From Acidobacteriota bacterium (GTDB taxonomy: Bacteria; Acidobacteriota; Blastocatellia; UBA7656), in contig JBFMDH010000010.1 of NCBI GenBank assembly GCA_040754075.1, positions 1 through 64,000 of the forward strand: 64,000 nt of DNA, in the 5' to 3' direction. Position 1 is the first letter of the stretch. Each line of letters starts with the position of its first letter. The position numbers and the translations under genes are program-made. The notes beneath the pieces were generated by a model. The model saw nothing but the letters and a program-made list of their open reading frames with translations. It ran no database searches and was not told where the DNA came from. Positions 8,074 to 17,299 of this stretch are shown piece after piece.

Positions 8074-11000
8074 TTAATAGGTGAAGCGCAGCCCGAACTG
8101 GAACTGCCGCATTTGCGCGCCGGCAGCCAATCCAGTGATGCGACCTGCATTGCTGGTTGGTCCGCAATCTACGCAGGTATCCGGTTGCCCAAGATTGACG
8201 TGGTTGAACACGTTGAACGACTCGATGCGGAACTCCAATTTTTTGGTTTCGGAAATCTGGAATTTCTTGAACAGTGAAGCATCAGTGTTAAAGAAGCGCG
8301 GCCCGCGCAAGGTGTTGCGACCGACATTTCCAAATTGCCCAGTGGCAGCTTTCGCCCAGGGAGTTCCCGACCCAATGCCTACCGCAAACCAATTAAATTG
8401 CGTTCTGTCGCCATCCGGGTCACCAACCAGATCAGGCCGGCAGGGACCGGAGTTGACCGAACAGTTTGCGCCTGTCACCGAAGGCGTAAACGGTAAGCCG
8501 CTCGACCAGGTGGACACCGTATTGATTTGCCAGCCGCCGAAGATTAAATCCATCGCTTTGGAGGCGTTACCCAATAGGGCTTTTCCGCGTCCGATTGGCA
8601 AATCCCACACGTTTGAGAAGAAGAACAGATGCGTGCGGTCTTCATCCGTCGGGCCGCGTCCAACTGACCGGTCATGGATGAAATAATCGGAGTCGTTGAA
8701 TCGAGCCGCGGCGAGCGTGTAATGCGCCAGAATGCTCAGCCCCGAAAAACGGGTTTCAAACTTCGTCTGCAAGGCGTTGTAACGATTGTCTGCGCAGTTA
8801 CAGAAGAAATCGATTCCCTGTGTCCAGCCGAACTTATTGAAGAACGGTTTGCGTCTGTCTGCATCCGGCTGATTCAGATCGCTGACCGGTTGGTTGATGT
8901 TAAATGCCGGCCCGTTTCCTGCAAATACATGCGTGCCTTTGTTGCCGACATAGCCGACTTCCACCGAAGTGTTTTGCTTGAGTTGATGCTGAACCGTGAC
9001 GTTCCAGGCATCAACCGTAGGCAAAGTTTGCGTGAAAGGTCTGGCTCTGGCGAATACCCCATTGGGCAAGGGAATCTTGCCGTTTGACGGCACATCAACA
9101 AAGACCGGCGCCGGAGGTCCTGATGCCAGGGTGAATACACGATTGAAACCGGAAGTCGAGAGGTCTTGCGCTGAAAGCACCGGCAGGTTTTGCGTTACCG
9201 TATGTCCGAACAATGAGCCGAACACGCCGATGTCAAAGCTTCTGCCGTAACCTGCGCGAATGACCGTTTTTTCCGTCCATTGATAAGCGATGCCTAAACG
9301 CGGCGCAAGGGCTTTATAGGTCGGGTCAACATTGAAATGTTTATTGACCTCACCAATGCCGCCGACAAACAATTCGCCGGTTTCAAGGTTTAACAAACTG
9401 CCATCGCCGTTTTCTTTTACTCTTTCGGGGAAAATCAGTTCCCAACGCAGCCCGTAATTGAGGGTGAGTTTTTGACTCTTGCGCCAGGTGTCTTGCCCAT
9501 AGAAGAACCAACGGCGTTGGCGTTCGGCGGCGGTCGTGGTTCTTCCGACATAGCGTTGGAAGTTGCTCACATCACCAAGTAAGAATGTGGCGATGCCAAG
9601 CCCTTCATCCTGCACTGTACCATTGGCGTTGAAATTAGACGTGCGCCCCGGTTCAAACCGCAGTTGTCCGGCGCGATGCGCATCCGATGGCACACGCAAG
9701 TTCATCGCATAGCGAATATCGCCACCGGTTTTATAGGTGTGATTGCCGTTGATGAAACTCCAGTTGTTGACAAATTGGAATTGTTGTTCTTGCTGATCGA
9801 GCGGGCAATTGCATTGATTCACATCCAGCGAATAACCGATTTTGAAACCGCCGAGTCCGCGAATCCCAAAATCAGGCAAACCCGAAGTGAAGAAATCATC
9901 CACATTGAGTCCCGGAATTCCCAAATCGGATGCCGGACTGGTGCCCACGCCACCCGGCAAAACATTCACCCGATAGCGGAAGAAACCAAACCGAAAATCG
10001 GTAATTCTGTTGGTCGAGAAAGTTTTGTCAAACCCGAAAGCCACCGATTGATTGCGAACATCCGAGGTGCCTGCAAAAAAGATATTGTCGAATGCTTCGC
10101 CGCCCAGCGCTTCGCCAAAAGCGCCCGGTGCCGTCTTTTTAAACTGCGCGTAGCTGTAACGCCCAAACAGATGCAGCGTATCGCTCCAATAATGGTCATT
10201 GCGAATATTGAACTGGTCGCTATTGAACGATTCCGTGCCGGACGCTGAATAGTTGTTCTGAATGCCCGGCGCGTTAGGCAATGGCAGCAGATTGAGTAAC
10301 GCGATGGCTTGCGGTGACAAGCGATTTGCAGGTATACGCGCATTGGCAAATTGACTGCGTCCCGTACCGATAGCTGAACCGGTTGTCGGGTCGTAAATAT
10401 TTCTGCCATACTCGCTCAAATCACCGGTTCGCGCTCTGGCAGTGGGTACGGTGGTCAACTTTGACCCCCCGTTTTTACGGCGGGTTCCCTGATAATCGCC
10501 AAAGATGAAATTTTTATCTTTGAGGATTCGCCAACCCGCAGACCCGCCAAATTGATTCCACAAGGTATCGGGAATCGCTTTGCCGGTTAGCGGGTTGTCG
10601 GCAAATTGCGAAAAGGGATTGCGGGCGCTGGTGACGTCATTGCGACGAAACTCGAACAAACTGCCGTGCAAGTCGTTGCTTCCCGATTTGGTCTGCGCGG
10701 TGACTACGCCAGCGATTGCCAGACCGAATTCAGCATCATAATTCTGCGTGGTAATCTTGGATTCAACCGTGCCTTCCAACGTCGGGTTGATGACGATAAT
10801 TCCTAAAATCGGGTCTTGATTGTCTGTGCCATCCAACTGAAACGAAGTTCCGCTGAAATGCTGCCCGTTGACCATAATCTGCACCGAGCCTTGCGGATTT
10901 TCGCTTGATGCATGCTGCCAGCCGAGTTGTTGGGTGCCGGGCGTAAGCAGCAAAAACTTGGTGAAGTTGCGATCCAGAATCGGCAATTCCGTGAGTTGCC

Positions 11001-11433
11001 GTTGATCAAAAGTTGTGGCGACATCGGCGCGGTCGGTCTTCAAGGAAATCTGTTGCGTATCGGCAGAGATGTTCACCTGCTCGGTTACTGCGCCGACTTC
11101 CATTGCAATATCCGTGCGCGAGGCGACGTCTGCGCGCACCTCCACCTCTTGCGTCGCGGTTTTATATCCCTGATTTTCAACTTTGACGCTGTAGCGACCG
11201 GGGATTAAGTGTGTGACTGTGTAGTTGCCATCGTCATTGGTTTTTACGACGGTCGTAATATTTTTCGTTAAATCGGTAACCGTAACCGTTGCGCCTGAAA
11301 CGGCATCGCCTTTCTGGTCGGTCACTGTTCCGATAATGCTTCCGTAAACAGCCTGTGCGAATGTGTTTGCAGATAACAAGGTGAAAGCTAACACCAGACT
11401 GAATACCAGCAGCGGTATTTTGCTTCTTTGCAT
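8074..11433 (-). CDS. TonB-dependent, Oar-like outer-membrane receptor with carboxypeptidase-regulatory domain
   Basis: A 1119-residue outer-membrane protein. Residues 1-27 are a signal peptide ending SANTFAQA. Residues of about 28-115 form a carboxypeptidase-regulatory (CNA-B-like) domain: GTVTDQKGDAVSGATVTVTD, then DGNYTVTHLIPGRYSVKVE. A plug-like region with the typical GTDNQDPI/NYDAEFG stretch follows, then a long beta-barrel ending in FQFGLRFTY, whose terminal aromatic fits outer-membrane assembly. Such receptors are abundant in acidobacteria and take up large or scarce substrates using TonB energy. The start is set by AGGAGG eight bases upstream of the ATG. It lies upstream of the sugar operon and next to a divergent sugar-type regulator, so a carbohydrate ligand is likely but inferred. 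Confidence 0.9.
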   Translation of the reverse strand: MQRSKIPLLVFSLVLAFTLLSANTFAQAVYGSIIGTVTDQKGDAVSGATVTVTDLTKNITTVVKTNDDGNYTVTHLIPGRYSVKVENQGYKTATQEVEVRADVASRTDIAMEVGAVTEQVNISADTQQISLKTDRADVATTFDQRQLTELPILDRNFTKFLLLTPGTQQLGWQHASSENPQGSVQIMVNGQHFSGTSFQLDGTDNQDPILGIIVINPTLEGTVESKITTQNYDAEFGLAIAGVVTAQTKSGSNDLHGSLFEFRRNDVTSARNPFSQFADNPLTGKAIPDTLWNQFGGSAGWRILKDKNFIFGDYQGTRRKNGGSKLTTVPTARARTGDLSEYGRNIYDPTTGSAIGTGRSQFANARIPANRLSPQAIALLNLLPLPNAPGIQNNYSASGTESFNSDQFNIRNDHYWSDTLHLFGRYSYAQFKKTAPGAFGEALGGEAFDNIFFAGTSDVRNQSVAFGFDKTFSTNRITDFRFGFFRYRVNVLPGGVGTSPASDLGIPGLNVDDFFTSGLPDFGIRGLGGFKIGYSLDVNQCNCPLDQQEQQFQFVNNWSFINGNHTYKTGGDIRYAMNLRVPSDAHRAGQLRFEPGRTSNFNANGTVQDEGLGIATFLLGDVSNFQRYVGRTTTAAERQRRWFFYGQDTWRKSQKLTLNYGLRWELIFPERVKENGDGSLLNLETGELFVGGIGEVNKHFNVDPTYKALAPRLGIAYQWTEKTVIRAGYGRSFDIGVFGSLFGHTVTQNLPVLSAQDLSTSGFNRVFTLASGPPAPVFVDVPSNGKIPLPNGVFARARPFTQTLPTVDAWNVTVQHQLKQNTSVEVGYVGNKGTHVFAGNGPAFNINQPVSDLNQPDADRRKPFFNKFGWTQGIDFFCNCADNRYNALQTKFETRFSGLSILAHYTLAAARFNDSDYFIHDRSVGRGPTDEDRTHLFFFSNVWDLPIGRGKALLGNASKAMDLIFGGWQINTVSTWSSGLPFTPSVTGANCSVNSGPCRPDLVGDPDGDRTQFNWFAVGIGSGTPWAKAATGQFGNVGRNTLRGPRFFNTDASLFKKFQISETKKLEFRIESFNVFNHVNLGQPDTCVDCGPTSNAGRITGLAAGAQMRQFQFGLRFTY

Positions 11434-11505
11434 TTTAGGTGCCTCCTGTGGGATTAACTTCCAAGTACATCGGAAACCCGGATACCCGGAAAGTTGGCTG
11501 CTTGG

Positions 11506-11552
11506 AATCGAATAAAAAATATAAAACCTATGGTTAGATTTCTTATTCGATT
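11506..11552. promoter_or_regulatory. 10-bp inverted repeat upstream of the receptor gene
   Basis: AATCGAATAA (11506-11515) and TTATTCGATT (11543-11552) are exact inverted copies, 27 bp apart, located 70-120 bp upstream of the receptor start. The position fits an operator or a leader hairpin of the minus-strand receptor transcript. Its ligand is unknown. Confidence 0.45.
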
Positions 11553-11730
11553 TGAAACTGCTTTTCCCAATCCTTAATTTTCGGAAAAGGTATGAGAGCT
11601 GTAAGCTTCCTCTATTTTATTATTTCTAATTCTGATAATTAATTCGTCTAATTTAAGGCGCAAAAGTTATAGCTCAGCTTAGATAAATCGGTCAAGTCGA
11701 CTATATAAAATCTGTAATAACAAATTATCT

Positions 11731-11825
11731 GAACTTGTAAAGCATTTGAAATCACATTGAACCGAAAAATTGAAAGTTGTAATATCAACTGGCGTTTTTC
11801 AGTGGACTACATGCTTTACAGGTTC
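11731..11825. promoter_or_regulatory. probable operator pair for the GntR-LacI regulator
   Basis: GAACTTGTAAAGCAT (11731-11745) and ATGCTTTACAGGTTC (11811-11825) match as inverted copies at 14 of 15 positions, 65 bp apart. The second copy ends 14 bp before the regulator's ATG, so binding there could repress the regulator itself; the pair could support looping. Between them AGTTG-N6-CAACT (11775-11790) is a smaller inverted repeat. Assignment to this regulator is inference from position. Confidence 0.6.
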
Positions 11826-11839
11826 AAAACGATCAACGG

Positions 11840-12940
11840 ATGAAAAAGCCCAAACATTTTCACATCTATCAGGAGTTGCATAACGCAATTGTCGGCGGCA
11901 GGTATGAGATCGGGCATCGCCTGCCGAGCGAAGCGCAACTGGTTGAACAATTCTCGACCTCCAGACCCACGGTCGCCCGCGCCCTCAGAGAATTGCAATA
12001 TCAAGGCTTGATTGAACGGCGGGCAGGTTCCGGGAGTTATGTTCGTAAAATTACCTCGGTGCGCACAGATTTATTCGGACTGCTGATACCGGGTCTTGGG
12101 GAAACGGAAATTTTTGAGCCGATATGTCGCGAAATGTCGCGGTTTTCCGAAGAGAGCCGCCACGCTTTATTGTGGGGCGATACGACGAGCGAATCCTTAG
12201 CCATTGAAGAACAAGCCAAACAACTGTGCCAGTTGCAAATCGCCAGAAAAGTTTCGGGAGTCTTTTTTGCGCCACTCGAATTTTCTCCGAATAAAAATCA
12301 GGTGAATCAGCAAATTACTAACGATTTGCAAAAAGCCCATATCCCGGTGGTGTTGCTGGATCGCTGTATTTATGAACACCCGCGCCGCAGCCCCTTCGAT
12401 TTGGTCGGGATTGATAATTGTCGCGCCGGCTTCGTCATCACCGAACACCTTTTAAAATTAGGGTGCAAACGTATCGGCTTCTTAGCTCGCGAAGGCTCAG
12501 CGCCGACCGTTGATGCGCGGATTGCGGGTTATCACATCGCTTTGCTTCAACATGGGGTGACGCCTCGAAAAAATATGGTCTGGTGGGGCGACCCTGCGGA
12601 TGAAAATTTTGTTAAAGGCATCATCAATAAACATGACCTGGAAGCCTTTGTCTGCGCCAATGATGATACGGCGGCGCATTTGATGCACACCCTGGATAAA
12701 CTGGGAGCGCGGATTCCGCAGGATTACCGCATCGTCGGATTTGACGATGTCAAATATGCCAAGTTACTGAAAGTTCCTTTAACGACGATACACCAACCGT
12801 GCAAGCGTATCGGCGAGGTCGCGGTTAAAACCATGGTGGATCGCATCGAATATCCGAATTTACCAACCCGTGACGTGTTGCTGGATTTTCACCTGGTGGT
12901 GCGGGAATCGTGCGGCGTCAATCTCAAAAAGAAAAAGTAG
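11840..12940 (+). CDS. GntR-HTH/LacI-sensor transcriptional regulator (AraR-type architecture)
   Basis: A 366-residue regulator combining two families. Residues 1-70 are a GntR winged helix: IYQELHNAIVGGRYEIGHRLPSE, then SRPTVARALRELQYQGLIERRAGSGSYV. Residues of about 75-360 form a LacI/periplasmic-binding-protein-like effector domain, with VVLLDRCIY, VGIDNCRAGFVITEHLL and RIVGFDDVKYAKLL as recognisable stretches, the last matching the LacI GFDD signature. Such hybrids release DNA on binding a sugar. It is divergent from the receptor and sugar operon and is the best candidate for controlling them. The ribosome-binding site before 11840 is weak. No dimerising linker of canonical LacI type is present, as expected with the GntR domain. 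Confidence 0.9.
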   Translation: MKKPKHFHIYQELHNAIVGGRYEIGHRLPSEAQLVEQFSTSRPTVARALRELQYQGLIERRAGSGSYVRKITSVRTDLFGLLIPGLGETEIFEPICREMSRFSEESRHALLWGDTTSESLAIEEQAKQLCQLQIARKVSGVFFAPLEFSPNKNQVNQQITNDLQKAHIPVVLLDRCIYEHPRRSPFDLVGIDNCRAGFVITEHLLKLGCKRIGFLAREGSAPTVDARIAGYHIALLQHGVTPRKNMVWWGDPADENFVKGIINKHDLEAFVCANDDTAAHLMHTLDKLGARIPQDYRIVGFDDVKYAKLLKVPLTTIHQPCKRIGEVAVKTMVDRIEYPNLPTRDVLLDFHLVVRESCGVNLKKKK

Positions 12941-13014
12941 TTGATGCGATGTCAACCGCTCAACGGTTCAGCCAATCGTGATTTGAAAAATTGATAAGCC
13001 CGAAAGCCATGATG

Positions 13015-13039
13015 AGCCGAATAGCCGTTCGGTTTTTTT
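13015..13039 (+). terminator. terminator of the GntR-LacI gene
   Basis: Stem CCGAA (13017-13021) with TTCGG (13028-13032), 6-base loop, followed by seven T (13033-13039). It ends 10 bp before the next ATG, so it separates the regulator from the TPR gene. Confidence 0.6.
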
Positions 13040-13049
13040 ATCCGTTCGT

Positions 13050-14090
13050 ATGAAAAAAAAATCAATCAATTTATTGTTTATCTTAGGCATGATATTGCTT
13101 CTGTGGGTAACTGCGGTTTCGCAAACTACCACAACCCAATCAACTGCCGGTCAGCCCAGCGAAATTGAACGCGCGCAAACCCTTTTGACAAGCGGAAAAC
13201 TTGACGAAGCCATCGCTTTGCTTTCCGAACTTCAGAAATCCGCGACCAATGAATCGCAGGTCAACCACCTGATGGCGCTCGCCTACTATCAAAAAAACAA
13301 TTTTCAAAAAGCCATCGAATTTTTTCTGCTCTCCTCGAAACAATCTGCGGCAAACAGTAAACAACAAAGACAGGCAATCCAGTTGCTCGCCATGTCTTAT
13401 TACTATCTCGGGCAGGTGAAAGAGGCGATTCCCCATTTTGAACAGGCGGTTGCCTGGATGCCGGATAATTCTGAGATGAATTATGCGCTGGGGCTTTGTT
13501 ACATCAAAACCCAAAACCCCGATAAATCGCGCGAAGCCTTTGCGCGAATGTTTGCTGTGGCGAACGCTACGGCGGCGGCGTATCTGCTCAATGCCCAGAT
13601 GTTGATGCGCGAAAATATCGAAGCTGCCGCCGAAAAAGAGTTATTGAAAGCCCTCGAACTCGACCCGAAAATTCCGCAAGCCAATTTCTTACTGGGAGAA
13701 ATCGCCATTTACAAAGCCAATGTTGACGCGGGCATCGACTATTTGAAAAAAGAGATTGCCCTCAATCCGGCATTTGCGATGGCGCATTACCGACTGGGCG
13801 AAGCCTACACGCGGCAATTGAAATGGGATTTGAGCATTGCGCCATTGCAGAAATCCATCTGGTTGAATCCGCTCTTTAGCGGTCCCTATATCGTGTTGGG
13901 CAAGGTCTATTTGAAGACCGGAAACCTTGCCAACTCCGAAGCCATGTTAAGACGCGCCATTCAAATCGACCCGAACAACTACTCCGCACATCACCTGCTT
14001 GCGCAAACTCTCCAGCAAATGAATCGCCTCGAAGAAGCGAAACGCGAATTCGAGATTGCCGCTAAACTCCAATCAATTTCCGAAAGATGA
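13050..14090 (+). CDS. secreted TPR-repeat protein
   Basis: A 346-residue protein with a signal peptide (MKKKSINLLFILGMILLLWVTAVSQ) and then TPR repeats from about residue 38 to the end; units such as GKLDEAIALLSELQK, LGQVKEAIPHFEQAVAWMPDN and NRLEEAKREFEIAAKL are easy to read. TPR domains are protein-binding scaffolds; location is periplasmic or outer-membrane associated. The last codons overlap the start of the downstream CRTAC1-like gene in an ATGA arrangement, so the two are translationally coupled and probably work together. A second TPR/CRTAC1 pair lies at 22792-26310. Confidence 0.85.
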   Translation: MKKKSINLLFILGMILLLWVTAVSQTTTTQSTAGQPSEIERAQTLLTSGKLDEAIALLSELQKSATNESQVNHLMALAYYQKNNFQKAIEFFLLSSKQSAANSKQQRQAIQLLAMSYYYLGQVKEAIPHFEQAVAWMPDNSEMNYALGLCYIKTQNPDKSREAFARMFAVANATAAAYLLNAQMLMRENIEAAAEKELLKALELDPKIPQANFLLGEIAIYKANVDAGIDYLKKEIALNPAFAMAHYRLGEAYTRQLKWDLSIAPLQKSIWLNPLFSGPYIVLGKVYLKTGNLANSEAMLRRAIQIDPNNYSAHHLLAQTLQQMNRLEEAKREFEIAAKLQSISER

Positions 14091-15931
14091 GGCATCAGGT
14101 GTTGCCAGGAACTCCAAAATATTTTTGTACTTTGTGCTTTGTACTTTGTGCTTTGGCTCTCATTCTCATTTTGTCAACTTTGACTAAACACAACTACATT
14201 GAGGTTTATTGCAAAGCACAAAGTACAAAGCACAAAGTACCGAGTACCAAGCCCCAAGCATCAAGCACCACCGCCGGTTTTAATTTCACCGATATTGCAA
14301 AAGCGGCGGGACTGATTGAACCAACGATTTATGGCGGGGTTGAAAAAAAGCGCTACATCATCGAAACCAACGGTTGCGGGGTGGCTTTTTTCGATTTTGA
14401 TAATGATGGCTGGCTTGATGTTTTTATGTTGAATGGTTCGCGCCTTGAAAGTTTTCCCAAAGGCAATGAACCAACCAGTAAACTTTACCGCAATAATCGT
14501 AACGGCAGCTTTACGGATGTCACAGCAAAAGCCGGTCTTGCCCGTACAGGATTTGCCTCGGCGATTTGCGTCGGCGATTTTGATAATGATGGCTTTGACG
14601 ATTTATTCACCACCTACTGGGGGCAAAATGTGTTGTATCGCAATAATCGCAACGGCAGCTTCACGGATGTCACCGAAAAAGCCGGGGTCGCAATCAGGGG
14701 CACACGCTGGGGTTCGGGTTGCACATTCATCGATTATGACCGTGACGGAGATGTGGATTTGTTCGTCGCCAACTATTTGATTTTTGATTTGGCGACAGCG
14801 CCCGAACCCGGCAAAGGCGCGAACTGTTTCTGGAAAGGCGTGCCGATTAACTGTGGACCCAAGGGACTGCCAACAGATACCAATTTGCTCTATCGCAATA
14901 ATGGCAACGGCACGTTTACCGATGTCTCGGAAAGTTCAAACATTAATAAAGTCGTAAATCGTTACGCGATGACCGCCGTGGTGACGGATTTCAATAATGA
15001 CGGTTGGTCGGATATTTATGTTGCCTGCGATTCGACGGCAAGCATTCTCTACCGCAACAACAAAGACGGCACGTTTACCGATGTCGCGTTGGAAACCGGC
15101 TCGGCGTTTAACGAAGATGGACAGGCGCAGGCAGGGATGGGCGTGGGACTGGGCGATTACAATAACGATGGCTTGCCGGATATTTTCAAAACTCATTTCG
15201 CCGACGATTTGCCTGTGCTTTATAAAAATTCGGGGCGCGGGTTTTTTGAAGACGCTTCGCGACTGGCGGGCTTTGACCATACGCCTTATGTGCAGTGGGG
15301 AACCGGACTCATTGATTTTGATAATGACGGCTGGTCGGATATTTTAACCGTCACCGGAAATGTCTACCCTGAAATCGAAAAAGTTTTTAAAGAATACCCG
15401 CATCAAACCCCACGTCTGATTTATCGCAATCTCGGCAACGGGCGTTTTCAGGATGTGACCAAACTAAGCGGCACAGCGATTAATGAACCGCATTCCAGTC
15501 GCGGTTGCGCGTTCGCTGATTTCGACAATGACGGTGATGTGGATGTATTGATTATGAATATGAATGCAGCGCCGACGTTACTGAGGAATGAATACAACAC
15601 TGTAGGGAAACCGGGAGTAAATAATTGGCTGACCATAAAACTCATCGGCACCAGGTCGAATCGTTCGGCGATTGGTTCACAGGTGAGATTAAAAACCGGC
15701 GGTCGTGTGCAACTTCAAGAAGTAACCAGTCAAGCGAGTTATTATTCAACCAATGATTTGCGCGTCCATTATGGGCTTGGCGCAAACACCAAAGCCGATG
15801 AAGTGGAAATCCGTTGGACTAACGGTCAAACCGAAATTTTCAAAAACCTCAACGCCAATCAGATTGTCAAAATCAAAGAAGGCGACAGCCTTTTAAAAAG
15901 TAAAAAGGCAAAAGTAAAAAGGCAAAAGTAA
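14087..15931 (+). CDS. CRTAC1-like FG-GAP/ASPIC-UnbV secreted protein
   Basis: A 614-residue exported protein. Residues 12-32 form a hydrophobic export signal (FCTLCFVLCALALILIL). From about residue 62 it begins FNFTDIAKAAGL and has repeated DFDNDGWLD/DYDRDGDVDLF Ca-binding FG-GAP (VCBS-like) units forming a propeller, interspersed with LYRNNRNGSFTDV. The final approximately 100 residues are an ASPIC/UnbV domain (NWLTIKLIGTRSNRSAIGSQV, then LRVHYGLG). Function is unknown; proteins of this type are numerous in acidobacteria. The coding DNA for the signal region is flanked by a 29-bp perfect inverted repeat, and the C-terminal KSKKAKVKRQK is encoded by a heptamer repeat, both odd. It overlaps the TPR gene by 4 bp. 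Confidence 0.88.
   Translation: MRHQVLPGTPKYFCTLCFVLCALALILILSTLTKHNYIEVYCKAQSTKHKVPSTKPQASSTTAGFNFTDIAKAAGLIEPTIYGGVEKKRYIIETNGCGVAFFDFDNDGWLDVFMLNGSRLESFPKGNEPTSKLYRNNRNGSFTDVTAKAGLARTGFASAICVGDFDNDGFDDLFTTYWGQNVLYRNNRNGSFTDVTEKAGVAIRGTRWGSGCTFIDYDRDGDVDLFVANYLIFDLATAPEPGKGANCFWKGVPINCGPKGLPTDTNLLYRNNGNGTFTDVSESSNINKVVNRYAMTAVVTDFNNDGWSDIYVACDSTASILYRNNKDGTFTDVALETGSAFNEDGQAQAGMGVGLGDYNNDGLPDIFKTHFADDLPVLYKNSGRGFFEDASRLAGFDHTPYVQWGTGLIDFDNDGWSDILTVTGNVYPEIEKVFKEYPHQTPRLIYRNLGNGRFQDVTKLSGTAINEPHSSRGCAFADFDNDGDVDVLIMNMNAAPTLLRNEYNTVGKPGVNNWLTIKLIGTRSNRSAIGSQVRLKTGGRVQLQEVTSQASYYSTNDLRVHYGLGANTKADEVEIRWTNGQTEIFKNLNANQIVKIKEGDSLLKSKKAKVKRQK
14127..14240. repeat. 29-bp perfect inverted repeat of heptamers inside a gene
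   Basis: 14127-14155 is made of alternating GTACTTT and GTGCTTT heptamers. 14212-14240 is its exact reverse complement. The 56-bp loop and both arms are in the signal-peptide and linker coding region of the CRTAC1-like gene. Degenerate copies (CGAGTAC, CAAGCCC, CAAGCAT) continue to about 14269. Confidence 0.9.
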
Positions 15932-15967
15932 AAAATCGTTTATCCTTACATTGCCTTTTTACTTTTT
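15895..15967. repeat. heptamer repeat forming a convergent terminator
   Basis: AAAAGTA/AAAAGGC heptamers run from 15895 to about 15934, encode the last residues and stop of the CRTAC1-like gene, and pair with TTGCCTTTTTACTTTTT at 15951-15967 to form a 16-17 bp stem. It lies between two convergent genes, so it may act as a terminator in both directions. Confidence 0.7.
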
Positions 15968-15981
15968 CTTGATGGAAATCA

Positions 15982-16737
15982 TTAAAATCGAAAAGTAATG
16001 CCGACTTTGAGGGTGACGGTATCGGTACGCGATGAAAGCACATCGAAAAAGACCCCACCGGGTGTGCGAATGATTGAACCTTTCTTCAAATAATCAGCTT
16101 CTCCGCCAAACATATAACGAACACCGGTATCGAGCGAAATGTCCGACCGTTTACCGGTTTTCGTGAGTTCGATTTGCACTCCCGCGCCAAAACCTGCGCT
16201 CAAGGTCGTGTCACTGAAATTGGTGTCTCCGGCAATCTGTTCATCACTGAAATCATCGGTGATGGTGGTGTTAGTGAAAAGATATTTTGCGCCAACCAGG
16301 GCTTCGCTGTAGGGGCGCACTTTGCCTTTGCGCGGTTGCAGACGCACCAGGAAATGCGTCCAGCCGATATTATTGCGAGTGGTCACTTTCAAACGCAGTT
16401 CGGGAATCGACGGGCTGAGAATTTCTCTGCGCGATTGCGAACCGTAAACCGCCACGCCGCCGTCGAAACCAATAAACACGGGGCTGTTTCCAACTCCGAA
16501 AAGAAAGTGCCCGCCAATGCCGTAACCGTTGTTATTGACGTTGTCGCGAAATTCACCGACCGGAAAGACGGTTGTGAAATCAAGTCCCGCTTGATAATTC
16601 TGCGCCTGTGCGGAAGCCATTAAACCTAAAAATCCGAGGGTTAAAAGCAAGATACGAAATGCGGTGAGGTATCCCCGATGCTTGTTTGAGTGATTCCCTA
16701 AAGACAATCGGGAGAGACATTTTTTTGTAATGTCCAT
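15982..16737 (-). CDS. outer-membrane beta-barrel protein (OmpA/porin-like barrel)
   Basis: About 251 residues from the ATG at 16737, chosen because AAGGAG lies a few bases upstream; a longer frame to 16827 adds an unlikely N-terminus. A long signal peptide (about residues 1-45, core FRILLLTLGFLGLMASAQAQ) is followed by alternating-strand barrel sequence: NYQAGLDFTTVFPVGEFRD, YGIGGHFLFGVG, SLDTGVRYMFGGE and a terminal VTLKVGITFRF ending in Phe, the outer-membrane insertion signal. It resembles small 8-stranded barrels of unknown function. It converges on the CRTAC1-like gene; no functional link is visible. Confidence 0.75.
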   Translation of the reverse strand: MDITKKCLSRLSLGNHSNKHRGYLTAFRILLLTLGFLGLMASAQAQNYQAGLDFTTVFPVGEFRDNVNNNGYGIGGHFLFGVGNSPVFIGFDGGVAVYGSQSRREILSPSIPELRLKVTTRNNIGWTHFLVRLQPRKGKVRPYSEALVGAKYLFTNTTITDDFSDEQIAGDTNFSDTTLSAGFGAGVQIELTKTGKRSDISLDTGVRYMFGGEADYLKKGSIIRTPGGVFFDVLSSRTDTVTLKVGITFRF

Positions 16738-17215
16738 AAGGTCTCCTTGTTTATTAGCTAGATTGGGTTCCACCCGTTGAGCAATTCGGGTTCCGCGCAA
16801 AAACGGTAAAAAACAGCTTAAAATCAAGGTTTTTTACACGATAAGGAAAGTCTGTAATACGAAATGGTGTAAGAAGAAAGTAAAAAGTAAAAAGGCAAAA
16901 TGAAGAAGGTGAAGCGAATAAATGGAATTAGCTCATCTGGGGGGAGATTTTTTAAACGGTGAGTGAATAACTTGTGGGAGATCTTTTCTTAACTTTTTAC
17001 TTTTGCCGAAGCGTCCGGGATATTGTGTAAATGAAATTTCTAAATTGCAGGGGCACTCTATCGGGAAACAGAATCGCCAATTGATTTGAAGATGGCTTTG
17101 AGGCTGCAATGTTGCAGTGGAGCCTTCTGCCTTCCGGCTTTCAATTGGCAAAGTGTGTGCGATTAACCGGCATCACAGCCATCTCTTGCGCATCACACAA
17201 AAAATCTTATTCCCA
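16738..17215. other. long gap with heptamer repeats
   Basis: No credible gene. 16877-16904 is four heptamers (AAAGTAA, AAAGTAA, AAAGGCA, AAATGAA). 16986-17006 carries the complementary AACTTTTTACTTTTGCC kind. The promoter of the beta-barrel gene must lie at its left end. The right end runs into the leader region of the small-peptide cluster. Confidence 0.5.
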
Positions 17216-17273
17216 ATGATAGTTTTCACCTTCCGTTTCCGCCTGAACAAATGAGCGCGAGTGAGGCGCTCAA
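17216..17273 (+). promoter_or_regulatory. duplicated leader element, copy 1
   Basis: This 58-bp stretch aligns without gaps to 18128-18185. The last 34 bases match at 31 positions and contain the hairpin GAGCGC-GAGTGAG-GCGCTC. It ends 26 bp before the first small peptide gene. It may be a shared promoter/leader or attenuator. Confidence 0.65.
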
Positions 17274-17299
17274 GAGATTAAGCGTAGGAGTTAAGACAT

